From Daucus carota subsp. sativus (Eukaryota > Streptophyta > Magnoliopsida > Apiales > Apiaceae): a stretch of DNA of 64,000 bases. Made by a program: the position numbers and the translations under genes. Positions within the stretch are counted from its first letter, which is position 1, and each line of letters opens with the position of its first letter. Below, one piece after another: positions 1 through 13,134 of the stretch. Where the stretch lies: NCBI RefSeq assembly GCF_001625215.2, contig NC_030386.2, positions 23,158,545-23,222,544 on the forward strand, in the 5' to 3' direction. The notes under the pieces were generated by a model that searched no databases, had not been told where the DNA came from, and saw only the letters and a list, made by a program, of their open reading frames with translations.

Positions 1-25
1 TTTGATTGGTGAGTTGTGTGACTAC

Positions 26-1811
26 ATGTTGATGAATGCAAGTGCTATATGCAAGCACTGCAACATAAATATATCACCTACACCACATGCTCAGACACTC
101 TGGTGTCATGGATGTGGAAGAATAATAACAGTGTGCAGATATCAAGAAACTTGGAAGCAGGGAAAAGTTGTATTTGAGACAAAATTTTATAAGCATTCAC
201 TCAGACAGAGATTTTCAGAAGATAATTGTCAGAAGAGTTTGATTACAAGTACTGTTAAGCACATGCATTCTGAGACCATAAGTTCCTGGGAAGCGCCTAG
301 AGGAAAGCGTGCACTTCTCTGTGGCGTTGTTTACAGTAAGCAGAAGTACAGGCTTAAGGGAACTTTTAATGATGTTAATAACATGAGACATATGCTGGTG
401 GAACATTTCAAATTTCCAAGCAGTTCCATCCACATTCTTACAGGTAACTGTAATGTTATGAGCATATTTAGTATTACATTGTTTAGGTACTCTCTTTTTA
501 TGTACTTGATGAGAAGGTTCTCTTTGAGTAGCAAGTTATGAACTCAAAAGATCACTCAATCTGTGTTTTTTTGCAATAATGGAACTTGAGTGCAGAAGGG
601 GGACCATATTTTCATCCAACTAAAAGGAATATACAGGCTGGTTTAAAATGGCTTGTGAAGGACTGTAAGGCTGGGGACTCTCTGGTGTTCTACTTCTCCG
701 GACATGGATTAAGACAACCTGATTTTGATAATGATGAACTTGACGGATTTGATGAAACCATCTGCCCTCTTGATTTCAAGACAGCTGGGGTGATACTCGA
801 CAATGAAATCAATGATACCATTGTCAGACCTCTTAAACCAGGTGTCAGACTTCATGCCATCGTTGATTCTTGCCATAGTGGAACCATTCTTGATTTATCA
901 TATGTCTATAACTTGAAAGAGTACGTACAATATTTGCTCATTATCTTTACAAGTTTGTGAATTGCTTTATTATAAGTGTCTTCTGGTGTCTTCAACTTAG
1001 TAGTCTAGAAGGTGTACTTTTATGGTTTTGCAGGTTATTTGAAAACACAATGTCTTAGTAATATAATGTAGCTGACATAATATTCTGTTATGAATTATGA
1101 TATTGAAATGGTAGGAGGAGGGGTTTGAAGTTTAATAAGTAACAAGAATCGACTTGTTCTGCTAATCCAAATAAACTGATCATATATAGAAAGACCTAAT
1201 TATGTACTGCAACACATATATCCAAGTTTTATACTGCCTGTTTGAGTTTCCACAGTAAGACATGGATGAATAATCACCCTCCATCAAATGCATATAAAGG
1301 AACAAGCGGTGGACAAGCCATCTGTTTCAGTGCGTGTGAGGATGATCAACTTGCTGAAGATACATCAGTGAGTTATCTTTACTATAAAAGCCACTCTTAT
1401 AATTTGAACATCAGCCTGCTTGTTGCTTACACTACTGTGCTGGCAACGACAGGCTTTCTCTGGAAAGCAGATGTCAGGTGCCATGACATACACTTTTATA
1501 AAAGCAATTCTGGAGAATCCTGATATAACATATGAAGGCATCATGATTTCAATGCGTACAGCCATCAGACAGGCGAGGGCAACTGGATGTCTCCTTAAGA
1601 GGCTTTTTCGTCGAAACATATTGCAGGTAGGTGTTTATCTTTTCTGATATATATTTTTTAAGTTTCAGGAGATATCGTATAAGATAACTTTGTAGTTACT
1701 TGGTATTTCTTTAAATAATTTTTTTTTTTTTGTTCTTGAAAAAAAATTGTGCAGGAACCTCTACTGTCCGCTTCTGAGAAATTTGATACGAATGCAACCT
1801 TCAACTTGTAG
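26..1811 (+). CDS. Type I metacaspase (copy A)
   Basis: Cysteine protease of the caspase/metacaspase clan, cleaving after Arg/Lys; plant type I members act in cell-death control and proteostasis. Exons: 26-443, 596-920, 1256-1367, 1453-1626, 1755-1811; joined they give 361 residues in frame. The N-terminus has an LSD1-type zinc finger (CKHC...CHGC, residues ~9-30), then a prodomain lacking the Pro/Gln-rich stretch seen in copy B. The catalytic dyad is intact: His176 in YFSGHG and Cys232 in DSCHSG. The C-terminal exon ends in the family-typical EKFDTNATFNL. The start is the first in-frame ATG; the frame stays open to the window edge, so an upstream exon or start cannot be excluded, although the zinc finger normally lies at the very N-terminus. 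Exon phases match copy B exactly, which indicates tandem duplication. Introns were placed by hand. Confidence 0.88.
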
Positions 1812-2823
1812 GCTACTGGAGTTCATGTTAACTACGAAGCACTGGAGTGTCTGTGACATTGAACAGCTTTCAATATATATAAAGATTAAATTTTTTTTCT
1901 ATATTTGTTTGTTTGTACTAAATGTTACTCACCTAGTTATGCAATACAGCAGAATCACATTACTGAATATCATGTTTAGTTTTACCACCATATTTTCTTT
2001 GCACTTCACATTCTGACATTATTAAGGAAAACATATTGTCAAATTGTACTTTAAATAAGACACAATAGACACAATCTGCTGGCCTGTTTCTTACCAAATT
2101 AGTCCAAGAATACTCCTACTGCTGCAACCTGGACAAAATATGTATCCAAGTTTCTTAAACTAGCATGTCAGATTGTGATTCAGCGGGATCTTATAAACAA
2201 AATATCAACTAGATTTTTTGCATTGGAAGAGTTCCCATATTGCAAGGGAATCATTGCCTCCCATCATATACAGTAGTTACACTGCATTTTACGTGCCCTT
2301 TCTATAGCGTAGACAGCCAATACTACTTTGCACCTTTAACGAACTGTCTATCCACTCAAACTGAATTTACCTTGCAGATAAGACTAAAGTGTATTCGTAT
2401 CTGGTTCTCTGCGAAAGCAGCTCTAATGGGGGCGCCAAAGTGTCATCAGGCATGCCTCTCTTGTTGGCTCTCTGTTAGAGTGGTATGACTCGTATGAGGA
2501 CCAACTAGACTCCCAAATTGGACGTACATTCACGTTAAAGACATATCCCTTCATATCGAATTATAATTATGCTTGTAGAATCATATTGACAGCATTATAG
2601 GAATATAACTTTAGCTTTCTTCTAACAGCAAAACTTCAATCAACTCAAGAATATAGCAAAAATTGAAAAGAAAAAGAATTAGCATAAATCCATTACTGCG
2701 TATAAATGGCACCCAACAAACCAAAACTAGAAGTCACCAGAAAATTAACCCCATATATTCCAGCTTTCACAAAATCCAATAATTTAGATCAATAAGCACT
2801 CCAAGGCATATCATACCAGAGAC
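1812..2823. other. Intergenic: copy A 3' region and copy B promoter
   Basis: I see no gene in this stretch. It is AT-rich, and short open frames here have no recognisable protein. It must contain the 3' UTR of copy A and the promoter and 5' leader of copy B. Confidence 0.5.
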
Positions 2824-4534
2824 ATGTCTACTCGAAAAGAAAAATGCAGCTGGTGCAGAACCAAAGTCAGAGTGCCAATTGAGGCACAATCCGTGAACTG
2901 TCCAGCCTGTGGAACTGTGTTTGTTGTCCCTCGGAGAAACAGTGGCTACAACCAGAACTCTGGTTATTATCAGCAGCCTGCAGCTCCTCAAGCAACAAAT
3001 CAGTATCCCAGTTATTACCAACAGCCTGTGACAACTCCCCTGACATCCAACCAGAACAATTATTCTTATGGACGACCATTTTCAACTCCAACTACTAATA
3101 ATTATAATGGTTCTTACCAACAAGCTTCACCACCATACCAACAGCCACAAATTTCAGCTCCTCCTGCTCAACATAATGGATATTCCTGGCAACAACAAAT
3201 AGCTCCACAGGTGGCACCTCCTCAAGTGTTTGGAAAAAAGAGGGCTGTGTTGTGCGGGGTGAGCTATCTTGGCCAGAAAGGTAGTCTCAAGGGAAGCCTA
3301 AACGATGCCACGTCCATGAAAAAATTTCTTCTCAATTCAATGGGATTTCCAAGTGCTTCCATAATTGTCCTAACAGGTAGAAACATACTAATTATCTTAC
3401 AGGCCTTTTCAGATTCAGAGAAAACTCAGTATTTCAATATCTTTTTAAAAATTTAAGTTGTGGTGTTTTAACTGATCATATTGTACAGAAGAAGATTTGG
3501 ACATCTACAGGACTCCCACTAGGCGAAACATTGAAATGGCATTGCGTTGGCTTGTTGAAGGTTGCCAATCAGGAGACTCGCTAGTTTTCTACTACTCAGG
3601 CCATGCCTCAAGGACTGTAGACCTCAGCGGAGATGAAATGGATGGGTATGATGAACTATTGTGTCCTGTTGACTACAAGATAGCAGGAAAGATTTCAGAC
3701 GATGAAATCAATGCCACAATTGTACACCCCCTTCCCCGCGGAGCTAAACTGCATGCCATCAGTGACACTTGTTTCAGCGGAACTATTGTGGATCTGCCAT
3801 TCATGTTCAGGATGAACTGGTTGATCATTCTTTACTAAATTTACTGCCCTCTTTGCCTACTGGCATCAGAGCTCATATGCAAAGATTTTATAATTTTTAT
3901 TTATGTTAACAACTGCAGGCAAGGCGCTGTATGGGAAGATCACCGCGTTCAGTACAACTCATACAAAGGTACCAACGGTGGACAGGCGATCTCAATCAGT
4001 GCCTGTGATGATCATCAGAACTCTGGAGATACCACGGTATGTAATAAATAAATGGTTTTTCTAGTGTGTGCCCATGGACACACAATAATAAGATTGGAGC
4101 CAACAGAATCCGCCACCTAACTAAAAGTGCTTGTTACTCTGTACAAAATCTGATAAATAAAACATACTAACTGCAAGTATGATTAAAAATAAAGATGCAA
4201 CTGTGGTCTGTTCTAATTTCAGAAATTTGTTTGAAAATGCAGTATTTCACAGGTGAATCAGGCGGTGCACTAACGTACAGCCTCATTCATGCTGTGGAAC
4301 ATGAGCCTAATCTGACATACGGGCGCTTACTGAATGTCATGTCCCAGAAGATCTCTGAAGCTCAGCGGCAACTAGGCCAGCCACCACAGGTACTTGCTGA
4401 TTCCTTCTCTGAGCTTGCCATTTCTCAGCTGATGCTATAGTGAGTGATTTTTCGCGTAATCTTGTTGTTTGCAGATGCCTCAGCTGTCCTCGAGCGAGAA
4501 ATTTGATGTGTTTTCAAAGCGTTTTGTGCTGTAG
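2824..4534 (+). CDS. Type I metacaspase (copy B)
   Basis: Second, tandem metacaspase. Exons: 2824-3376, 3489-3819, 3919-4036, 4243-4389, 4475-4534; joined they give 402 residues. The N-terminal LSD1-type zinc finger is CSWC...CPAC (residues ~8-29). A Tyr/Gln/Pro-rich prodomain follows (residues ~38-135), typical of plant type I enzymes with long prodomains. Catalytic His223 lies in YYSGHA and Cys279 in DTCFSG. The residue after the catalytic His is Ala instead of the usual Gly, and the Cys motif has Phe where many members have His or Tyr. The final exon reads MPQLSSSEKFDVFSKRFVL. A polyadenylation-like AATAAA lies at 4576-4581. It has the same intron positions and phases as copy A, but the prodomains differ strongly, so the two may differ in partners or regulation (inference). 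Confidence 0.92.
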
Positions 4535-5478
4535 AGTTTCCTCCTCTACAATCTTGATCAGTGTCATTGTTAAATAATAAAAGGGTTTGATATCTGCATC
4601 TTACTAAACGGGTTTCGTTTAGTTCTCTGATATGTGTGATTTTAAAGAACGTTGGTTCTACTAGTGGCTTCATAAATATTCGTTGTAAGAATATGATACA
4701 AAGAAGAGAGTGATGATGATTTGTATTATTATTACCATAAGATTGATGAACAAATTAATACACATGTTTGCGTAAATTAAACTTCACCTGTGTACATGTG
4801 GCTTTTATCTTCCTCTCTGCATTATTTCAGTGAATGTCAAATATTATTTAAGGCCGCCGGGAGCGCCTATCCTTGAACCGGTTTGAATCATTTTTATCTG
4901 TTTTGACCTATCACAATATAAATTTCTATCAAAAAAAGGAAAATTAGAAGGGTGAAAATTTTACAATTATTTGATTAACAAATAACATCATATCTGCCTA
5001 AATCTCGCAGACAGGACCTTATGATCTGCCACAATGTTTAGTTAAGTGTTATGCATATTTTATAACAGAACATTACTAAAAAAGAGTTTATGGAAACACA
5101 GGTGCAACATTGCAATCATATATTTCTGGAACAAAATTCCTAAATGGCTAATATATACACCGGTCTAAGTTGAATCCAGTTTCTGAGCCTTACAATGTTA
5201 TAACAGGGTTGTTCAATCACTAAGAACAAATAATTTGCACCAATTGCAAATGAGGGAAATCACTATCATAATATATAAGTAACGGTCCATTATATAGCCA
5301 CCTTGGCAATTCTTCTTTGCCACCTCAAACCCCGACAACAGGGCTTTCACCATTCAAAATTTTCCACAAATTACCTTGTAAAACAAAATGCTTGAAGGCA
5401 TTCTATTTTTGGTTTCTATTCGTTATTATTGTAGGACGGGATGGCTTTTTTACAAAAAATAGAAGGAAAAGGCTGGCT
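4535..5478. other. Convergent intergenic region
   Basis: 3' flanks of metacaspase copy B (plus strand) and OM64 (minus strand). I recognise no gene, RNA or complete transposon here. Confidence 0.5.
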
Positions 5479-8400
5479 TCATCTCATCATTTTCCTTAGC
5501 CTCTTCTCAGCATAACTGGCAGTCTTGTTCTGTGGTTCAAGAACGCACACATGCTTAAAGTCTGCAAATGCATGACAAGCACATTTTATGAGAATAAATA
5601 CGAGAGTTAATACATAACACAACATATAAACATTTTTCTACTGTTTTTTTTGAAGCAGCTAAACTGATGTTACAAATACTCGAAGGCTATAAACTTCAAA
5701 CATTATGATGTCAATAGAAAGCCTGAAGTTATAACCCAATGTGTACCATAGTCCGCATATCAATAGGCATTCCGGTATCTTAATTCTTAATTTTCCAGTT
5801 GCTTGAAAGAGAATCTCCACAGGGGTGCCAAGAAAGGTCCCAACATTTCTGTGGCTTGGGGCCTTCCTATTGGAGTTACAACGGTGGCCAAAAGAAGTTG
5901 CCAACTAAATACTGGCACCTCCATTGAAATGGTAAAAACACAATTCTTGTATTAAAAGTATATAATCATCCATACCGATTGTATTATATCTAATTATTTA
6001 TTTATAAATTTCACAATTCCAAATATGGGAACCATTTAGGCACCTTTTATATGTGCCAACCATTGGAGTTTAAAAGTTTTACGGATAAAAAATTATTAAT
6101 TTTGATAAGTTGGCAATGTTTGGCACCTCTTGAGGCCTGAGGGTGCCTCTGTTGGAGATGTTCTAAAGACTAAGATTAGGTGGATGAAATCAAATTTGTA
6201 ATCAAGTTTAAAAAACTTTCAGTCTTTTATCCATTCCGTTGCCTTGCAAATTCAAACTAAACTCAATCAGATAAATTTGCGGACAAAGCCTCATACAGTC
6301 TCCTGCCACTTATCTTCAAAAACTCATCATAAAAAATTGCACTCATCAGTTTTGCCATTTACATCCTTTCCATCTTCACTATAACATATTTTGCTTACAA
6401 TTTTTCACTCCACTCTTGTCCAATTCTATTTATTCTACCCAGACATGTAGTAGATTCAACATCAAAAGGAAATTATCTTACAACAATCTCCTTAAACTTT
6501 CCTGCTTGACCGGTCAATTAATCATTTTTGCAGTTCACCTTCTCCCTAGTTTCCCATTCATGAGGAAAAAACTAAAAAAGCATAGCAGAGCCTCGAGGAG
6601 AAAATCACGATAACTAGTATTCTACATCCTCATAGATTCGATTAATGTCATATATAGTTAAGAGATTAGAAAGTGCACAAAGATAGATATTAATAAAAAT
6701 ACAAGAAAAGTGAACACATATTTTTAAAAAGTACTAATGGTTAGTGCAGAGACAGAATCAAGACAGAAAAAGGGTTGTCACCTTGAAGAGCCTCCTTTAC
6801 AAAGAGAAGTGATTCCCTTGCTGCGCCTCGCCTCATATATGCCTTTACATTCTGCAAACAGATCAAACAGGATATCAGTGCTCACCAACTAATAATAAAA
6901 TTTTGTACGCCAGACCAATGGCTGAATTTGCAGTTACTGCCAAGGGCCCAAAGAATTAAAAAATAACATATATATTCCAATCCAGCATCACAAGTAAACA
7001 AATATCTATCTCAACACTCACATATTTTAGACTAGTGACACAACTATAACTATCTAGGTTTAAGAGTTAATTTCCAAAGTTTGAGCAACTTTCAGAATAT
7101 ATAAAAAAACAAAGGCTAGCCGCAGTGTTCTGGTGCAAAGTTTGAATTTAATACACTCTGGTACGAGGCCGAATTTCTACTTCGCACCAATCCATACATT
7201 GAATACAGGAGAACTAGCTTAATGTAACTACAAGTACAAGCTTATACCCGTGCACGGTGCAAGCAATTTTATAATTCTAAACTAATACACACGCACACAT
7301 ATAGGGTCCTACCTACACTCCTACTCCACTAGGAACCAAGTTACAATAAAACTAGAAATTTCATCCCTTGCTTCAAGTTAGTTTGTTCAGTTTACTCCTA
7401 CTTTGAAATTTCATCCCTCGCTTCAAGAATCAATATAGTGACAATGGGATTCAATTATATCAATGTCGGTGCTCTCTTGCATAATCTTATCACTAGTTTT
7501 CAGGGGAGGAACCACCAGGGCAGGGAGGTGTATCACCGGATCCCAGTGGAGCACTGATCTAAAGTGAAAGATTAGTTGGAACCCTGGTCTGGCAATCTTG
7601 CAGTTATGAGGAAAGGGGGAAAGAGATGAAAGGGACATTGGAGTATGGACTAGAAATTTTGTTACAAGTCTTAAATTGGCTCTGTTGGATAACTATTAAC
7701 ACATAAATAAGCCCAACAATTGAATCTGTTTGTGGTTGCCCCTCCAAATTTATGTATTTACGCATATTATATTAATGCTTGTCAAAATCCAAGGCCTTGT
7801 CTGTTTAAGATAATATTTTTATAATATAAACTTTATCTAGGGATTTTTTTGAAATAGCTTGCATGGCGCATATCTATTTTTTACATTGGAGTGATTTTTT
7901 ATGGCTTTAAAGGATGCGTCTCATATAAATATTAATGTATAAGTTCATATACTCTTTTTAAGAGCGATTTTCATAGCCAGATGAGGGAAGTACTTCCCAA
8001 GATACATTGCACTCTACAGACATTATTATGGTAAGGTGATGGATATACGAGTACCAATAGTCTAGTGCAACAAAACATTTATTAGCTTATCAACTAACCT
8101 TCTTATCAAGTGATATTGCTTTGGTGCAATCTTCCTCAGCTTCCTGATAGCTGATAAATAATCCAGTCAGTCATGTATGCGAACTAATACAGAATATACA
8201 CATGAAATATCTAGTGGAGAAGAAAGAATACCATCCTAATTCGAGGTAAGCAGCTGCGCGGTTGCTATAAAATGTCGCATTTCCCTCATTCAACTTTATA
8301 GCTTCGGTATAATAACTTACAGCTTTATTCCATTCCTTTTTTTTGTATGCAGCATTTCCCTGCGACAGAAGCTATCATTGATCAGGAATCTAAATGCAAA

Positions 8401-11400
8401 AATTATATTTCAGAATCGTGCAGTTTCAGAACAAATTCTATGACAAAAAAACACACAAAACCTTGAGTGCGCTTAAGTGATATTTAAACAAACAACTTAA
8501 CCTACAAACAAGTACCAGGAGTATTTTACTGTATATCAAAAATAATGGACAATATTCCAAAAAGAACAGTAATAAAATGTTCTCAAGGAAGAACTCATTT
8601 ATTCAAACAAAACAATAACAATAAGAAGATACAAAAACAAAACTAATACTTCAGCAGAAAGGTTTATGACTTCGTCAATTAGGGACCTACTGGAACTAAA
8701 GAGCAAAATAACCTGCCAACATTGCAAGATAAATACTTGCAGCTAAGACACTATCATGTAAGAAATTAGACCATGCAATCTGGAAATTTTGAAATAGTGT
8801 GGATCTGTGGCGAGAGGGAACATTTTCAGGATAGAACTGCCAGTAAGCGCAGGGATTAGAGAAAAGTTGACCCTTTATTACAGTTCAATTGCAACTGTAG
8901 GAAAATTACATGTACCGATCTAAACACCGGAGGAAAAACATTAAAGCATGTTCAATGCTACTGCTAAAATTAGTAGAGCTATTGTTATATAATAAGATCA
9001 AAAGTGAATTTTGATGTTAAAATTGAAATTATAGTCTAGTGCAGAGTTTAAAAATGACATCAAATAGATGCAAACCTAGCTACTTTTTAGCCGCCAAACT
9101 TTCAGTAACACCATTTTATTTGTCACTGTTACTTTAAAATCATTCATTTCCATCAATTTTCCCACTTGCATGTCTACGTGGCAATTATAGCAACAATTAT
9201 ACTTGATTCAATATTTAAAACCTAGTATAGCATTTTTATTTTTTTTACTTTTTACAACCTTGTTTAGAGCAAGTCCAAGAGATGCCTTATATCATGTCCT
9301 AAGTTATAATTTAGGGCATTTGATGAAAAAGTTTGATCCGACAATGTCCTAGTGATGCCTTTATATCACTAGGGCAACCTCTTCAAGCCCTATTTTTGAG
9401 GTACCTCTCTCCTTGCCCTATCCCATATTTTATATTAAATTCTCATGAACACTCTCTTTCTCTCTCTCCTTTATATTATGTTTTAATGATGAAAGAGAAT
9501 CTTTAATAATAAAATAATTAAAGATATAGTGAGAATAAGGCACATTGTTGGAGTTCAAGTTAGTAAAATATGTCCTAAATCACTAATACATGATAATTTA
9601 TATTATATTTAGGGCTTGAAGTAGGACACTGTTGGACTTGCTCTTAGCATTGCACTGAAGATGCGTGTTTTATAGTTCACGCTATCTTACAGATATAACA
9701 TCTCTTATAGCATTGCATTGGACACGATCTAACAGAATATAAAAATACTCAAGAACGATTTTATTCACAAATAGAGATTATAGCCTGGTGTCAATACAGA
9801 TATATGGACGCGAAGAGAAAGTATCTCACACCTTTAGAACTTAGAAGTCTAACTTTAACATATTAATCGTCTCGAGCATAACAAAACCGACAATCAAACA
9901 CAAAGATAACCAAAATGCCTTATAAATGACACTGGTTTGTGATGAGGAACGAATATAAAGAATTAATACTTATGTTAGTAATTAGTTTATGAGTGTTAGT
10001 GCATTTATCTATATGTTTTTTTGTGGGGTGAGTAATCATTATACAAGTAGTTCAATTTTAGTAAGCCAAATTGTTTATGGGCCTTAGTCCATCAAATAAT
10101 ATTATTAGGGTTTCTATTCCCTATATAAGTGATGTAATCCCCCACATATTAGTTATGTGCTGATTATACACATTTCTTAAGAATAATATTGATTAATTGC
10201 TCTTGCGATTGATATAATCTCAGCTTAAATATTGCTTTTATCTATTGTTCTCCATCAGTCTTTATCCCTATCAATAGTTAAGTTGGGTATCTTAATGCTA
10301 TTTACTAATCCAGCAAACCTTGATTAAAAAGGCGAAAATCATAATGCATAATAATGAAACCACCGTCTCTTCAGCAAGTCCGCGATGCTTGATTGGCTCC
10401 ATTTTTTGTGGAGCTGTCCAGGGAATACAGCATTTGGCGTAAAGATAGTTTGACCAAACTTCATATCATACATGTAGCACATTTAGGATCTCAATTTTTT
10501 TAACTAATGCGAGCATTATATTAAAGCAATTATAAAGCAAAGATTGCACCATTTCCCAACAACAATTAAGCAATATTATTCTCTAAAAAAAGTGTGTAAT
10601 TAGAGCGTCTCTAATATGTCGGAGATTACATCACTTATATAGGGAATAGAAACCCTCATAATAAGTATAACCTAATGCACCAAGGTCCATAAACTATTGA
10701 GCTCATTATAACTAAAGTACTTATACAACGATTACTAGCCCCACATATAGAACATATACATAAAATACTAATTCTTTCTACATCAGATAGCCAAATCCTT
10801 GTCAACTTAATTATGCTACATGGCAAGGATATAGATGGAGCCGATCAACAGAAGCAAGTGATGAGGCGAAGCAAATGCATTAGCAGATTTCCTTGCTGCA
10901 GCAAATCAAAAACTAATCTCTGATGTCCAGATCCACATGATTTTCAGCATGGCTAGCAGGTTAACCGGATTTTTGAAGAAATAGGGTGAATCGTAACAAG
11001 TTTGTAGCTAGTCTTATTTTAGGTACAAACTCCAGAAAAAACACAAAAGTCTGTGTTTTTTTCCTGCATACAAGTACTTGACTATAAAATCTAAGACTAG
11101 CCAAACACCGCGTATGGACAAATTTTCCTTCCCTTTCCAAAACTTCTAATTAGGATGAGCAAATATGTTTCAAATTATAAATTAAAAAAAATAAAAAGAT
11201 GCATAAAATTGACGAGTTGGTTCATAAGATACTTTTCAAAAAAATTATGATACACGTGCATGAAAACAGAGAATTACATGAAACTTCACATCAACAATTA
11301 ATGTGAAAGAATTAGGTAACACCATGAGAAAAACCATATAGTGGTAAGCTAAACATTTGATTGTGTACAAAAAAAGATATGAAAATACCTTCACTGAAGA

Positions 11401-13084
11401 GACAAATATCACATTCAATAATCAGAAGGGAATCTAACCTTTTCTTTTAACAAGTCACTAGCATCCATGTTGCCGTTCATATCTGGTAATGGTGCAGAAT
11501 TGGAGACAATGCTAGCTTGATCTTGAAGAGATGAGTACATGTCTAACACGGTATCCAGCAGAAACTTATCACCTCCATGGCTTGCAATAAAAGAAACTGA
11601 GATTGGATAATCATTATGATTTCCTATGGGCACAGCAACCTGGAATATAAGTTAATCCAAATAAAAAATAAGAAGTCTATTTCTGACCATAGGGATGTAT
11701 AGAAGACGAAAACACTAACTAAATACAATTACCTGACAGCAGCCCGACATACTTGCGATGCTCAAAAGAGGAAAAGCTCTATCGTGGAACTCAGATGACA
11801 CGCCCTTCTTTGAGTTTAGTCTTATTGGAGGGTCAGCAACAGTAGGAATAATTAAGATTCCATCATCCTAGCAAAACGATTAGATTTGAATATAATATCA
11901 AGAAAAGGTTGCTTTGGTTCAAAAAAGCAAACATGTACAGAAAGTCAAGAAGTTGAACACGTTTATTTTACCCAAGGCAATTAAAGTGATTCTTCATGCC
12001 ACACAAGGAAAAGAAAGATCTTTCTACTGTATGTGCTTCTATTATATGAGAAAATTATTGTGCAATTTAAACAAAGGCTCTGTCCAAGTAGTAAAAGGGG
12101 CCAGCTGTTATCAAATTCTAATCATACAGCATAGTGAGTAGTGAGTGCTAACAATTACCTACTACAAGTATCACTGAATGACTGTCCTCCAAATAAAGTT
12201 GAATTCACATATATACTTCATTAACTATATTTAGTTGTCATTCTGTAACAAACTAAAAGTGTTTAGGCACCAAGGAGATCATCATGTCTTAGTTATATTA
12301 AATGACTCCAGATGTTGTCAAGCGCATGAAAGTATGGCACAATAATCGTATATCCTTCAAAACATTGTCTATACTTCTTATAATATTGAGGGTCATTCTG
12401 AAGCCCTGTCTTTTGCAAAGCAGGTACTTAAGCTACACCCATATACTCCAGTATGCATGAGCTCTCTTTCATATAAGCAAGCCCGTCAACTGAATATCAC
12501 TAAATTTAGCAAGAAATCAGGAACTTAAAAATGGAGCACTCCAAGTCCTTAAATAACAAAATGTTCTCTGCAAAATGTAAAACTAAATTTTCTATAACGT
12601 CTAGTTGTGAAGAAAGTAGCAAAAAGAGCCAAAAAGATGAGAATATATTGCAAGAAGACAATTTGCCTTGGTTTTTCTTTTGACTAAGAAGTGAGGAAAA
12701 AAGGCCATAGCAAATCTATACCGACTTGTAAGCCATAGCAAAAATGAAAACAAAACACTCCCATGGAATTCAGAGATTAAATAATGTGGAATATCTATGT
12801 CAGGGATAGATCACAGATGCATAAAAAATTAAACATTTCATGGAAAAGGATCTAGATGCTAAAAATATTCAGATTCCTCTTGCAAGATATCCCTAACATA
12901 GGATTCCTCTTGCAAGATATCCTTATTATAAAAATATCAAATTAATACTAAAATCCTTGAGAAGTACAAGGTGTCTGTATGAAAGCCTAGCGCAATGTGT
13001 GTGTGTGTGCACTTTAACAAGTGAAAAGAGTTTGACAAACCTCGGGATGGTAGTTGCTTAGCCAGGAAATATCAAGGATAAAAA

Positions 13085-13134
<50 letters not shown>

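Noticed and set aside
7240-7275. A possible minus-strand Helitron 3' hairpin (CCGTGCACGG) in OM64 intron 11
   Set aside because: No CTAG terminus at the right distance and no matching 5' end were found.
10850-10985. RNase H-like remnant of a retroelement (EANALADFLAAANQ) in OM64 intron 9
   Set aside because: Only about 15 residues look convincing and stops surround them; too short to call.
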